Shown piece after piece: positions 9,105 to 18,987 of a stretch of 64,000 nt of DNA. Position 1 is the first letter of the stretch. Each line of letters starts with the position of its first letter. This DNA is from a virus. A program made the translations under genes and the position numbers. Location: positions 54,327 to 118,326 of IMG/VR virus record IMGVR_UViG_3300006484_000005. One strand, 5' to 3'. The notes under the pieces were generated by a model. That model saw nothing but the letters and a program-made list of their open reading frames with translations, did no database searches and was not told where the DNA came from.

Positions 9105-9113
9105 CATAAATAT
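9105..9113 (-). promoter_or_regulatory. late-promoter-like motif, variant (ATATTTATG)
   Basis: Eight of nine bases match the consensus. It lies between the polymerase gene and the gene at 8673-9065, 39 bases before the preferred ATG. Confidence 0.45.
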
Positions 9114-9118
9114 ACGGT

Positions 9119-10423
9119 TTATTTTATTTCTGCGTAATTGTGTCCAGTTTTCGTGGAGTAATTAAATTTTAGTAGCGAAGTTATGCTATCTAATAAATTT
9201 TCCGACGAGTCGTAATCAAGTAATATAGAATCGTATGTGTATAATATAATTTTAGTTTTCTTATCTTTGAGTAAATTTACTATTGCGGAAAATTGCACTA
9301 CATTAAATACGGTTTCTGTATTTTGCACAATATAATTAAGTAACTTTTGTGGTGTTGGGTTTTCAATCATTTCTTTAGTGAAACGTTTACCGAATTGTGT
9401 ACCAATCACACCATTATCACTCCACAATCGATTTGTATAATCATTTACTTGTTTAAAGAATGGCTTATCTTGGAAGTCCTTTCTAACACCACCATATAAT
9501 TGCTGAAATACTAATTCCTTAATTGTTTCGGGTGTTGATCCAGGAAATTGGAGCGATAATTGTTCGTATATATTTCCTGTAAATTCATACCCAGCTAATT
9601 TAGCTATAATAGTTGGGTGATATGCTTTAAAATCAATTTCAACTAATGTATCGTTTTCAGGAATAAAGGCAGCACGTTCGCCATTTGTTTTATTTAATGC
9701 TGCAAAATTAACACCATTGAATGCGTTTGATGGTCTACCAGTTAATGTATACAAATTATATTGTGTATATATTTTACCTTTAGATACTGAAAATTTAGGG
9801 TTTGGTAATGTTTTAAAGTGTTCAATAAATGGTTCCTTGGATAATTTAATACCTTGTTTTTCAATATTATAAAATAATGGAGCAACGTAATGATTTAAAA
9901 ATGAGTATGGTTCTAAATCTTCACTAATTTTATTTATAGTTTGCTCAATATGATCATATACGTTTTCGTATTTTTCATAATGTTTTGCAATTGGAATTAA
10001 TGTTGATGGCTCAGCTGTATAATACTTACGTTTAAAATCAGATTCAACTTTTGACTCATATTGTTCTACATTAATATCTTGATGAAGATCTTGTACCTTG
10101 TAATATGAGCTAATTAGTTGCACATCAATTAATTGAGGACTCAACGTGGGAAAGTGGTGTAACACCGCTTTCTTATCTAATGTGTATATGTTATTGACTT
10201 TAGATAGTTTGTCAAGTATATCGGTGATTGATAACGATAATGATTCTGAATGGTTCACACATAAAATATATCCTTTATGTCCTTTAATCCATCGAACGTA
10301 AATTAAACTGATGTTTTGTAAAGCAGGATGATAGTTTTCATTCGTTGGAATAATATGAATGAATGTATCTTCACCAATATGTAACTGATCTAATTGATCT
10401 TGTTTTTCAATAATATAAAACAT
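9119..10423 (-). CDS. divergent family A DNA polymerase
   Basis: 434-residue polymerase with a recognisable PolI palm/fingers: TLTGRPS (227-232), motif A with Asp264 in DFKAYHP, an O-helix with Lys302, Phe306 and Tyr310 at the exact PolI spacing, and motif C with Asp398 in YTYDSILLDY. The canonical O-helix Arg is replaced by Pro298 and the HDE of motif C reads YDS. About 180 N-terminal residues have the size of a 3'-5' exonuclease domain but show no clear DnaQ acidic motifs, so proofreading is probably lost or very divergent. T4 itself uses a family B polymerase, so this is a notable difference; another polymerase could be encoded outside the window. Confidence 0.75.
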   Translation of the reverse strand: MFYIIEKQDQLDQLHIGEDTFIHIIPTNENYHPALQNISLIYVRWIKGHKGYILCVNHSESLSLSITDILDKLSKVNNIYTLDKKAVLHHFPTLSPQLIDVQLISSYYKVQDLHQDINVEQYESKVESDFKRKYYTAEPSTLIPIAKHYEKYENVYDHIEQTINKISEDLEPYSFLNHYVAPLFYNIEKQGIKLSKEPFIEHFKTLPNPKFSVSKGKIYTQYNLYTLTGRPSNAFNGVNFAALNKTNGERAAFIPENDTLVEIDFKAYHPTIIAKLAGYEFTGNIYEQLSLQFPGSTPETIKELVFQQLYGGVRKDFQDKPFFKQVNDYTNRLWSDNGVIGTQFGKRFTKEMIENPTPQKLLNYIVQNTETVFNVVQFSAIVNLLKDKKTKIILYTYDSILLDYDSSENLLDSITSLLKFNYSTKTGHNYAEIK

Positions 10424-10455
10424 AGCATAACCTTTTATTAATTATAATTAAGAAA

Positions 10456-11004
10456 TTACCTCCCTAAAAATATTCTAATTCCAGGAATTATTTTTTCTGC
10501 TTCTTCCATTTGTGATTCTAGATCTTTACTTAAATCTATTTTAACAATTTTATAAAATGGATTTGTAGAAACTGCCATATGTTCTGGGGAGTTTTCTTTA
10601 ATTTCTTTTATTGTTTTTGGTTCTTCGTTTGATTTTTGAATAAAAATTCTAAATCCAGTCGTTGGACCACTATCACCATCTGCAAATACTCCTTTGATAA
10701 TAGGGGCAGCCGTAATAGCTACACTTACTAAAGTCCCAATCCCACCTGGATTTCCTATAGCCATAAGATATGCAGGTGAGTTTGGTCCTGAAGTAGTTAA
10801 TATTTTAAATAGTCTACTTTCGGTAGTTTTTTCTAATGGTTGGGATTCTTTTGTTGGAGAAAAAGTAGCACCAACAAAAGGTTTTCCTTTAACTAAATGA
10901 TATGTTCCTAAAAACGGTATACCCGTTTTTTTATAAACCCATTCACCAATTTTAGCTTTTTTATTCTCAACTATTTGAGACCTTGGAATATAATTTATAG
11001 CCAT
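10456..11004 (-). CDS. hypothetical protein, probably baseplate-associated
   Basis: 182 residues with a central hydrophobic, Gly-rich stretch (roughly 85-110) that could be a membrane-active or buried segment. It starts 1 base after the hub-peptidase gene ends and is the last gene of the tail run before DNA metabolism begins. No homologue recognised; a virion role is inferred only from position. Confidence 0.5.
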   Translation of the reverse strand: MAINYIPRSQIVENKKAKIGEWVYKKTGIPFLGTYHLVKGKPFVGATFSPTKESQPLEKTTESRLFKILTTSGPNSPAYLMAIGNPGGIGTLVSVAITAAPIIKGVFADGDSGPTTGFRIFIQKSNEEPKTIKEIKENSPEHMAVSTNPFYKIVKIDLSKDLESQMEEAEKIIPGIRIFLGR

Positions 11005-11005
11005 A

Positions 11006-14000
11006 TTATTTATTGGTTTTTATTCCTTCGGGGTTTTGATCTGCGTATGAGTAAAATACTTGTCTAATGTGACGTGTTCCTTGGTTTAGATATCTAAAAT
11101 TAGATTCATCATCTTTTATATCTGCTACTAATTTAACACTTACTGGAGTGTACTTATATTTTTTAAGTACTGCTCTTTTTACACCAGTTTCTGTTTTTTC
11201 TGGATCTGAAAAAATATCTGTAGTACTAACTGAGCGATCATTTCTTGCACTTCCTCTACTTGTAAAACCAGTATATGCTAATCCATCAGTACTTTCATTA
11301 ATTTCTACAGACCAATGCATTGATACTGATTTTTCAAAATGTTTTGATGATAATGTAACATTAGTTACTATAGGATTAATACCAGCATCGTATAATTTTT
11401 TCAACTCATCCATTACTAATCTATTCCCATCTCCTACTATGAATATCTCTCTAGTGCCATCAGGACGTAATTTACTAGTTGAATCAAAAGCATGCATTTC
11501 ATCTAAAATATTTGTTCTAGATCCATCAGCAGTATATCTTACTTGAACATAACGAGGAAATTTAAATGTTGAATTAACATCTGGAGCAGGTAAAATTTCT
11601 ACTGTTGGGGTTACTGTTGTAGTTACTGTTGGTGTAACTATTGGGGGTGTTGGAGGAGTTGGTGGTGTTGTAACTGTTGTTGTTATTGTTGGTGTAACAA
11701 CTGGGGTAACAGGTGTTATAGGGGCATCTGATGGAGGTGTTGCTGATGAAGGTGGAATTGGGGTACTTGTTTTTGGTTGTGGTGTTTGAGGTTTATTAAC
11801 TGGAAGTTGTTTTGGTTTAGGTGCTGTAATGTTACCTCCTCCAGAAGTAACTGACCCTCCACATCTTCTTCCAATATGAAAATGGGGACCTGAAGCTTCA
11901 GCAGTAGGTGCAAAGTTTTCATTTATGAATTGATATTTACTTCCTCCAACACTTAATTCTGAGAAATATGGGTTTTTAGGGTTTTTAGCGTCTTGTATTC
12001 CATTAAATCCCCCCTTAAGAGCATTTTCTACTTCTTTAATATCTGCTAATTCTTTTTGATTATATGGGTGGCTGTCATTTACAGATCCATAATTTATATT
12101 TACTCCTGAACGTGCATTTGATCTAAATTCTACCCAAGTTCCCCATTTACTAGTTTTAGTTTTTGCTTTTATGTTTGTTTTAGTATTCCATCTTTCTTGT
12201 ATACTAGGACCATTGATTCCTACAATTTGAAAATCTAATGCAACTCCCCGACTATGAGCATAACTTGTTTGTCCAGGTCTAGTAGCTGATGCTGCTACAA
12301 ATTTTATATTTGGTAATTTGGTTTTAAATAATGGAAATATTTGAGTATCTAAATCTCTATAAAATTCTTTAGTAATTAAAGCTGAATCACCACTTATATT
12401 AGATCCAACTCCAATTCCATGTTTAGTTAATAAAGGAATAATATTTTCTGTGGCTTGTCCGCAATCACTACTAACTACCCCAACTCCACTTCCACCACCT
12501 ACTCCTCCACCGGTGCTAGTCCCACTTCCATCTCCTACAACTACATATACAGTAACAAATTTATCAGGTACTTTTGATTCTACAGTATTGCTTCCTAAAT
12601 CAACAGGGAATGCTTTAATTGTAGTAGTCCAATCATTATCTGATAATTCTTGAGATACACCAGTAATAGTATATCCCATTTTCTTAAATGTATTTTTATA
12701 ATACTTAGGAATAAAGGTATTATCTACTTCAAATAGATTACCTATAATAAATCCAGCTAGTCCATCTAATGTTAATGAAATTTCGGTTGCTAGTATAGAT
12801 TTATTAGCATTATCTGTAGTAAACAGTTTGTTTGCTGTAATAAAATTTATAATATCTCTTAATGCATTAGAATATGAATTACTCTGTTCAGCCTTATATA
12901 CTGGAAATTTTTCAGCACTTGAAACGGTTGTTCTTGTTCCTCCCATTTCACTACCTCCTCCATTTACGGTGTAAGTAAAAGCTGGTTGATATTCTGAAAA
13001 ATTCTTAAGATATGTATTTACTAATAATCCTAAATTACTTATAAAATTTAAAGCCGATGATGCATCATCATAAGGAATAGGAGTATCTTTACTCGACATA
13101 TTCCTATCAGTTATTCCTTCATTAAATGTAGTTAATGTGGTATTATCATACCCCATCTTTCCAGGTTCTGCTTGGGCTGAGATGGATATCATAGACATCA
13201 TATCATTAGACATGTATGATTCTAATTTTAGATCTCGTACTATAGAATTATTAGTTCCTATATTAAATTTAAATAAATTATTTGCTTGATCTTTATTTAT
13301 GTAATTTAAATCTATAATACGAGCAATACCATCTACTGGATCAATATGAATTTTAAAGTTATTTACATTTCCTAAAGATGTTTGTATACTTTGACATAAG
13401 CTATCAAAATATCTACCTAAAGATATTGTATTTTTGCCTGAAGGGTCTGAAGATAATGAAGATTGGTTTTTAGATAGTAAATATAAATGTTTTAAATTAA
13501 TATAAATATTTCCAATTACTCCAAAATTAGATTTTGATGTACCTTTAGGTGTTTTTTTATCCCATTTAAAATCTTTTTTGAAATCTAATTTTTTGAAATT
13601 ATCAGCTATGTTATTAATGTTACTCGATACGGCAGTAGCAGTAGCTGCTGCTTGTTGAACTTGTGCTGTTTGAGCAGCATATTTTTGTATTTCTTTATCT
13701 AAATTACTATCAGCAGATACTCCTTTGATTTTACCTGCTACTTGTCTACTACCACCGCTTATTGTAAGTAAATCAAAAAAACCAGTAGTTGGATCTCCAT
13801 AAACACCACTTAATACATTCCAAAATGTTTTTGTTTGTGCTTCATTTTTAACTGATAGCCATTTTTTAGTATTTGCTGTAGCTTTAAGTAAACCATCCCA
13901 ATTTCTTACTTTATTATTCATTCCTCCACGTACTAATTGATAATTAGATTGAAGAGCTTTATAAAAATAATCTTCACTAAATCCAGTATCTTTAGAGAAT

Positions 14001-15535
14001 TTAACTTGTAATGCTTTTATGTCTTGAAGTAGTAACTCAATATCTTTTGAAACTGGGTACTTATCAAATATGTCATCTAATAACTTATTTACGTCATCTC
14101 TTAAACCACTAGACCATGATTCATTAACTAATGGACTTGAATATGTAGCCGCTGCTACTGGAGTTGTACTTATCGCGACTCCTGAATTTCCTATTATTTT
14201 ATTCCATTCATCATTTTTTATCCAACATACATCTGGATTTGTTGATAGCATTAATGTGTTATACAAACATAATAAAGGATCAGCTGTTGAGTTTTTTGTC
14301 TTATGATATATTCTATCATTAGTTGATATTCCTGTTAAACTTCCTTTAGATGAACTACCGTTATATGCTCTTGGAATAATAAATTCAGTAACTAATTTAC
14401 AAAATGATTCTAAAGTAATATAGTAGTTATTAAATCCATATAAAAATCTATTTTCTGATGGAGCTTCATCAGATGTAGATTGATAAATTATCCTAGCAAA
14501 ATCTACAGTTATTGGAGTTTTAGTTCTTGGACTAGGTATCGATATCTGAGATTGATGTATAGCTTCCGAAGAATAGGTTCCAGCGTCATGTTCATAACGA
14601 AATGCTGTATATAATTCATATATTAATCCTGATAGTATACTTTCAGAATATTCATTATTAAATCGAACTATAAAACTAGGGTGAAGAGTTTTAGTATTAG
14701 CATTATCCCAATAAAATAATCCTTTAAATTGAGCATTTGTTGGGTCTCCGGCTAAATCATCATATTTGATAGCACCTCCTAAAGAATAGTTTATCTTTAA
14801 GGATTCAACAACTTCACCTGTAGACAATATTTCTGTCATGCAGTTATAACCACCATCACTTCGAGCAGCCCATTTAAAATTTACTACATATCCAAAGAAG
14901 GCATCATAATGACCCCCTTGAAGTAATGATGATCTATATAATTCAGATAAATAATCGTGAAGATTAGTTATATTTTCATTAAAAAAATTATTTCTAGGGT
15001 TAACTTGAAATAATTTATTTGAATCGTCATTTAAATAATTTGAACGTCCGAATTCAAGTAAAACAGTATATCCTGGTCGCATATATAATGCTTCTAGTAT
15101 TTCAAGTTGTTTTACATCCCAACATTGAAAATTAACGGTTGCTTTACGTGTAGAACCATAAGCACCAATATTTTCAACACTAATTGAAGTAATACCAGGC
15201 ATTGGTCTTAAACCTAATTCATTGCTTTCAAACTCAGATGTTTGAAGATTATACGAAAGTCCTGTATTTATATTCTGGTCTCCAACTGATATACCTGAAG
15301 GCACTGTTAAAGCATTATTTTTTGTAAGTTGAACTGAACCCCCAAATAATATATTATTCTTAGCCGCATCTGGACTATCTTGAATATTAACAGAAGATTG
15401 TAATTTAACCCATGAAGTATTTGAATTTAAAAAGGATAATTCAAAAGGATTTCTCTCCTGCTTTTCCATTAAACTCTGTCTCTTGATTAATTGCTTAACA
15501 AGAGAAGGGTCGATAGGTTGATTAAATATTGACAT
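11006..15535 (-). CDS. baseplate hub protein with embedded M15-type peptidoglycan peptidase
   Basis: 1509 residues. Residues 1 to about 1000 look like a baseplate hub: FESNELGLRPMPGI, the LYMRPGYTVLLEFGRS segment, and EISLTLDGLAGFIIGN near the end. A metallopeptidase domain follows: H1094-x6-D1101 in YAHSRGVALDF and H1218-x-H1220 in PHFHIG fit the HxxGxAxD and HxH zinc/catalytic motifs of M15 D-Ala-D-Ala-type peptidases. A Pro/Thr-rich linker (about 1226-1320) leads to a separate domain of about 190 residues. This would do the job of T4 gp27 plus the gp5 lysozyme in one chain, cutting cell-wall peptides during infection. Hub assignment is by pattern and position; the peptidase motif is seen directly. 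Confidence 0.75.
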   Translation of the reverse strand: MSIFNQPIDPSLVKQLIKRQSLMEKQERNPFELSFLNSNTSWVKLQSSVNIQDSPDAAKNNILFGGSVQLTKNNALTVPSGISVGDQNINTGLSYNLQTSEFESNELGLRPMPGITSISVENIGAYGSTRKATVNFQCWDVKQLEILEALYMRPGYTVLLEFGRSNYLNDDSNKLFQVNPRNNFFNENITNLHDYLSELYRSSLLQGGHYDAFFGYVVNFKWAARSDGGYNCMTEILSTGEVVESLKINYSLGGAIKYDDLAGDPTNAQFKGLFYWDNANTKTLHPSFIVRFNNEYSESILSGLIYELYTAFRYEHDAGTYSSEAIHQSQISIPSPRTKTPITVDFARIIYQSTSDEAPSENRFLYGFNNYYITLESFCKLVTEFIIPRAYNGSSSKGSLTGISTNDRIYHKTKNSTADPLLCLYNTLMLSTNPDVCWIKNDEWNKIIGNSGVAISTTPVAAATYSSPLVNESWSSGLRDDVNKLLDDIFDKYPVSKDIELLLQDIKALQVKFSKDTGFSEDYFYKALQSNYQLVRGGMNNKVRNWDGLLKATANTKKWLSVKNEAQTKTFWNVLSGVYGDPTTGFFDLLTISGGSRQVAGKIKGVSADSNLDKEIQKYAAQTAQVQQAAATATAVSSNINNIADNFKKLDFKKDFKWDKKTPKGTSKSNFGVIGNIYINLKHLYLLSKNQSSLSSDPSGKNTISLGRYFDSLCQSIQTSLGNVNNFKIHIDPVDGIARIIDLNYINKDQANNLFKFNIGTNNSIVRDLKLESYMSNDMMSMISISAQAEPGKMGYDNTTLTTFNEGITDRNMSSKDTPIPYDDASSALNFISNLGLLVNTYLKNFSEYQPAFTYTVNGGGSEMGGTRTTVSSAEKFPVYKAEQSNSYSNALRDIINFITANKLFTTDNANKSILATEISLTLDGLAGFIIGNLFEVDNTFIPKYYKNTFKKMGYTITGVSQELSDNDWTTTIKAFPVDLGSNTVESKVPDKFVTVYVVVGDGSGTSTGGGVGGGSGVGVVSSDCGQATENIIPLLTKHGIGVGSNISGDSALITKEFYRDLDTQIFPLFKTKLPNIKFVAASATRPGQTSYAHSRGVALDFQIVGINGPSIQERWNTKTNIKAKTKTSKWGTWVEFRSNARSGVNINYGSVNDSHPYNQKELADIKEVENALKGGFNGIQDAKNPKNPYFSELSVGGSKYQFINENFAPTAEASGPHFHIGRRCGGSVTSGGGNITAPKPKQLPVNKPQTPQPKTSTPIPPSSATPPSDAPITPVTPVVTPTITTTVTTPPTPPTPPIVTPTVTTTVTPTVEILPAPDVNSTFKFPRYVQVRYTADGSRTNILDEMHAFDSTSKLRPDGTREIFIVGDGNRLVMDELKKLYDAGINPIVTNVTLSSKHFEKSVSMHWSVEINESTDGLAYTGFTSRGSARNDRSVSTTDIFSDPEKTETGVKRAVLKKYKYTPVSVKLVADIKDDESNFRYLNQGTRHIRQVFYSYADQNPEGIKTNK

Positions 15536-15539
15536 AACT

Positions 15540-15839
15540 TTATATACTGTTTAACTCATCAAATAATTGCAATACATATCTAGCATCAATTGGAATTCTG
15601 AGTTGAAGTCCTGGAGTGGGAAATATTGATCCTTTTGTAATATTATTATTTGCTATAGATATTATCCACCATAATTCAGAATCTCCATAATAGCTATTAG
15701 CTAATGTATCTAAACGATCACCAACAGTAGTAATAATATAATTATCAGTTGCTAAATAAGGAATATCAGGATAAATTTTACCTTTATAGTATCGTTTACC
15801 ATCTGAATTTTTATTTATTATATTATTATTATATCTCAT
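15540..15839 (-). CDS. 53: baseplate wedge protein with LysM-like domain (T4 gp53 type)
   Basis: 99 residues. The segment TVGDRLDTLANSYYG followed by ELWWIISIAN (38-64) is the LysM/tail protein X pattern found in T4 gp53 and P2 gpX. It most likely sits in the baseplate rather than binding peptidoglycan. Shorter than T4 gp53 (196). Placed between the hub protein and the tube-baseplate junction protein. Confidence 0.65.
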   Translation of the reverse strand: MRYNNNIINKNSDGKRYYKGKIYPDIPYLATDNYIITTVGDRLDTLANSYYGDSELWWIISIANNNITKGSIFPTPGLQLRIPIDARYVLQLFDELNSI

Positions 15840-15853
15840 ATGCTAATTAATAA

Positions 15854-18262
15854 TTAAATTCCGTACCCATCACCTGTACCTTCAAAAGGGACACTATCTA
15901 AAATACTATACTCACCTGTATAGTTTCCAGAAATTGATTTGTTTTTAGATAAATCAGATGTAGAAAATGTTGTTCCAGTTTGCAATTTTGTTGCTTTTGT
16001 TACTTGGTTAAGTCTTCTAAAATTCTCTAAAGAACTACCTGGCCCTTTTCCTGCATTATTTATTGATTGTCTAAAAGCTTCACCTTCAACATCTTGAGCT
16101 GCTGCTTGTTGTTTTCTCATCATTTGAAGCTCTAAATCAGTAGTGGGTCCATAATTTCCTAAATAAGGACCAATAGTAGAAATAAATCCACCTTTTTGGC
16201 GTTCTGGACGAGTATTATGTATTAGTTTAAATCCAACATCAACTGTTAAATAATGAGCTAATTGTTCATCAATATCCCAACTAGCATCATTAGGAACGGT
16301 AATTGAGAAATTAGTTATTATACCAGGTTCTCCAGTTATCAAATAAGTACCACTTCCATTATCTCGACTCTGATTAGGTGCTAAATAATTTCCTAATTTT
16401 AAATAAGTAATTACACCACCTAATTTACCATTGTTGTAACTTCCAGCATTTATAGATGCTAATTCATATAATGCACGGTGTCTATTTCTTAATTGAATTG
16501 GATTAAAACATGGGATTTGCAATGTGAATGAAACATCTCGTTTAAATTTACTAAATACGTGGAATGTTTCTGATCTACCGATATAGTTAATATCGCTCCA
16601 TGTAGGAGTAAAATTATCTTTAAAATTACTTACATATGCATCAAAAAATAATCGCCCTCCATTTAAATCAGGTTGACCATTATCCATTATATCTTGGAAT
16701 GGTTTACCATCAAATGGGTTAATAGGAGTAAAAATTACGCGGTTGATTGTTTCATTATAATCTTTTACTTCATCTGAGGTTTGTGGAGTGTATCGATCAA
16801 ATTCTTTAAATTTTCCACTTTCTCCAAAGTACTGATTTTTTATATTTGGGTTTTTATTAAGTGGAATTTCTTGTGGTGTGTGGTAATCAATACTATAAGT
16901 ATATTTTCTACTAGCCTCATCTAATCGTACCTTACCTACTGATTTTCTGGGAGTGGGTAAATTCATTTGGCGAATTGACTCATAATTTCTTCCCTCGTAT
17001 ATTTTATTAGATATTTCTTTTGGATCATTTAATTCACCAAAAAGATTTTCACCTGTATCTTCCTGATATTGCTGTGATATTTTAGCCTTTCCAGCAATCA
17101 AATTGCGGGATTTGGTTAATGAACTATCAGCAGCTGCTAGAATTGTAGGTAGATTTTGTAATCCTGAAGTATTATCGTATCGTCTAATAACAGTAGGTCC
17201 AACTCCATTTATAGAACCTGGTCCTCCTTCATACTGATCAATAATATTATTAGTAAAAGGAGCAGCAAATTTATCAGCAAGTGCTAATTTATTGTTTGCA
17301 AAATTAAAACCCTCACTTATTTTACTAGTAATAGAAGTAACTGAATTATTGTTTTGTAATCCTAATGAATTAATTAAACCTAATCCTTGATTAAAATAAG
17401 AATTTACTTTATTTGTAAATTTACGAACTACTTTTAATCCGTTTGTTAACTTTTCAGCAAATTTAGTTAGTGGTTCTTCAGATTCAAGACCAGTACCTAA
17501 TGATTTATTTAGTATTACTAATCTATTTTTTGGTGATTGAGCACCATCATTATTCTGGGTTACAATACTTAAATATTTATCACTATCTAAGATAATATTA
17601 GATGGTCCAAATCTATCATAATGATTCCATCCAGTATTTGGATCTGAACCTATTTGATCTAATGTATTTTGAGGATTATATGTCTGTAATGCAGATATAG
17701 CTTCTCTAGTTACAGGACGTTTCAAAGCAGTAACAGCAGATAGAGCATTATTTTCATTAAGACCATTAGTCCATATATCTCTACCAACATTTATAACAGA
17801 TGCTATAAGTCCAGGGCTAACATTTACTTTTCCTATATTAAATGAAAATCCTTGTACACTTTCTAATCTAGTATTAGATAATTGAAGACCAATTTGTTTA
17901 GTTATAAATGCTTTTCCTCTTGGGGTTTCAAAAAATCTTTTTATTCGTTTTTGGTTTTCAGAAGCTGCATCTTTTTCATTAGGAGCAACACCTATATATT
18001 TACTTTTATCATATGGGTCATCAGGTAAAGATTTAATGATAATAGGATTATCATCAATTTGTCTACCAAATCCATCTCTAGCATCAGTAAATTTTAATGA
18101 TGTAAGTTTAGTTTCACCTAATTTATCAAACAATAAACGACCTGGTGTTTTTTTTATTGGAATTAAAGGATTACTAGCATTAGGATCGCCTGTAGGAGGT
18201 GTTTGACCTCTTGGGTTTTGTATTTCTACGGGAAGTTGATCTCCAGGTAGTGGGTATGGCAT
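15854..18262 (-). CDS. baseplate / tail-tube junction protein (gp48 or gp54 type role)
   Basis: 802 residues. The C-terminal third has the features of tail-tube-like domains: SETFHVFSKFKRDVSFTLQI, GGVITYLKLGNYL and GEPGIITNFSITVPNDASW, which recall the T4 gp48/gp54 proteins that cap the baseplate and start the tube. The first 500 residues are polar, Asn/Pro-rich and unassigned. It lies downstream of the tape measure gene and next to the gp53-like and hub genes. Function inferred from these patterns and place. Confidence 0.5.
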   Translation of the reverse strand: MPYPLPGDQLPVEIQNPRGQTPPTGDPNASNPLIPIKKTPGRLLFDKLGETKLTSLKFTDARDGFGRQIDDNPIIIKSLPDDPYDKSKYIGVAPNEKDAASENQKRIKRFFETPRGKAFITKQIGLQLSNTRLESVQGFSFNIGKVNVSPGLIASVINVGRDIWTNGLNENNALSAVTALKRPVTREAISALQTYNPQNTLDQIGSDPNTGWNHYDRFGPSNIILDSDKYLSIVTQNNDGAQSPKNRLVILNKSLGTGLESEEPLTKFAEKLTNGLKVVRKFTNKVNSYFNQGLGLINSLGLQNNNSVTSITSKISEGFNFANNKLALADKFAAPFTNNIIDQYEGGPGSINGVGPTVIRRYDNTSGLQNLPTILAAADSSLTKSRNLIAGKAKISQQYQEDTGENLFGELNDPKEISNKIYEGRNYESIRQMNLPTPRKSVGKVRLDEASRKYTYSIDYHTPQEIPLNKNPNIKNQYFGESGKFKEFDRYTPQTSDEVKDYNETINRVIFTPINPFDGKPFQDIMDNGQPDLNGGRLFFDAYVSNFKDNFTPTWSDINYIGRSETFHVFSKFKRDVSFTLQIPCFNPIQLRNRHRALYELASINAGSYNNGKLGGVITYLKLGNYLAPNQSRDNGSGTYLITGEPGIITNFSITVPNDASWDIDEQLAHYLTVDVGFKLIHNTRPERQKGGFISTIGPYLGNYGPTTDLELQMMRKQQAAAQDVEGEAFRQSINNAGKGPGSSLENFRRLNQVTKATKLQTGTTFSTSDLSKNKSISGNYTGEYSILDSVPFEGTGDGYGI

Positions 18263-18272
18263 CTTCTAAAAT

Positions 18273-18731
18273 TTAAAAACGAGGAAGTACTAACTGATCC
18301 TTTTCAAATAATGATTTATAAGTTTTTACCGACGAATACGATGGAATAGCTTCTTTTGTTGTATTAATATTTCTTCCTTTAACTGATGGGCTTGAAGGAG
18401 CAATAAATGTTGCTGTGGATCCTTCATCTATAGTAGAAGCATCAGGTACGGCTTTATTTAACGCTGTTTTTTGGTATTTTTGGGTATATGATTTATCAGT
18501 TAATACTGCTTTAACCTCAGGAGTATTTAACGTGGAAGCTTCTTTATGAAGTGTAGATCCTTTTTTAGCTATAGTAGAGTTTATAGTATCTCCATTAGTT
18601 ATACGTCCAGCCCCATCACTTACCCCGTTAATTTCACTAGTAGAATATTCTAAAGCAGATCCTTTAACATCTCCTTTATATGAACCTACAAGTTTAGTTC
18701 CTTCTTTTTTAAATTTTTCAAAGATTCCCAT
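18273..18731 (-). CDS. hypothetical tail protein
   Basis: 152 residues, rich in Ser, Thr and Lys, mostly polar and probably extended. Its N-terminus MGIFEKFKKEG resembles that of the next gene upstream (MGLLENISSILG), and both share a late VKGR motif (SVKGRNINT here, SVKGRKYTD there), so the two may be distantly related or duplicated. Found between the tape measure and baseplate genes; a baseplate or tube role is only inferred. Confidence 0.55.
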   Translation of the reverse strand: MGIFEKFKKEGTKLVGSYKGDVKGSALEYSTSEINGVSDGAGRITNGDTINSTIAKKGSTLHKEASTLNTPEVKAVLTDKSYTQKYQKTALNKAVPDASTIDEGSTATFIAPSSPSVKGRNINTTKEAIPSYSSVKTYKSLFEKDQLVLPRF

Positions 18732-18739
18732 ATTATTAT

Positions 18740-18961
18740 TTATTTTGGAAGGTTATCAGTATATTTTCTACCTTTAACACTTTTGAATTTGTTACTACTA
18801 AATGTATCATTTTCATCTAAAATAGATGATTTTTGAACAATTTTAGGATTGTTATTAATTGATGATTGGTAATGCAATGTTGAGGTTTTTGATTCAGCAT
18901 TAAAACGTGGTTTACCACCACCATATCCTAATATACTACTTATGTTTTCTAATAAGCCCAT
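18740..18961 (-). CDS. small hypothetical tail protein
   Basis: 73 residues with a short hydrophobic N-terminus (MGLLENISSILGYGGG) and a polar remainder ending SVKGRKYTDNLPK. It begins a new transcription unit: an exact ATATTTATA lies 12 bases upstream. Shares features with the 152-residue protein 8 bases downstream. Confidence 0.55.
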   Translation of the reverse strand: MGLLENISSILGYGGGKPRFNAESKTSTLHYQSSINNNPKIVQKSSILDENDTFSSNKFKSVKGRKYTDNLPK

Positions 18962-18973
18962 AATGTGTTTTAT

Positions 18974-18982
18974 TATAAATAT
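18974..18982 (-). promoter_or_regulatory. putative late promoter (ATATTTATA)
   Basis: Exact coding-strand consensus, 12 bases before the ATG of the 73-residue gene, in the short gap after the tape measure gene. Confidence 0.6.
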
Positions 18983-18987
18983 TAAAA

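Noticed and set aside
15540-15839. LysM-type protein as an endolysin component
   Set aside because: Size and position fit a baseplate wedge protein of the gp53/gpX type; no catalytic domain is attached.
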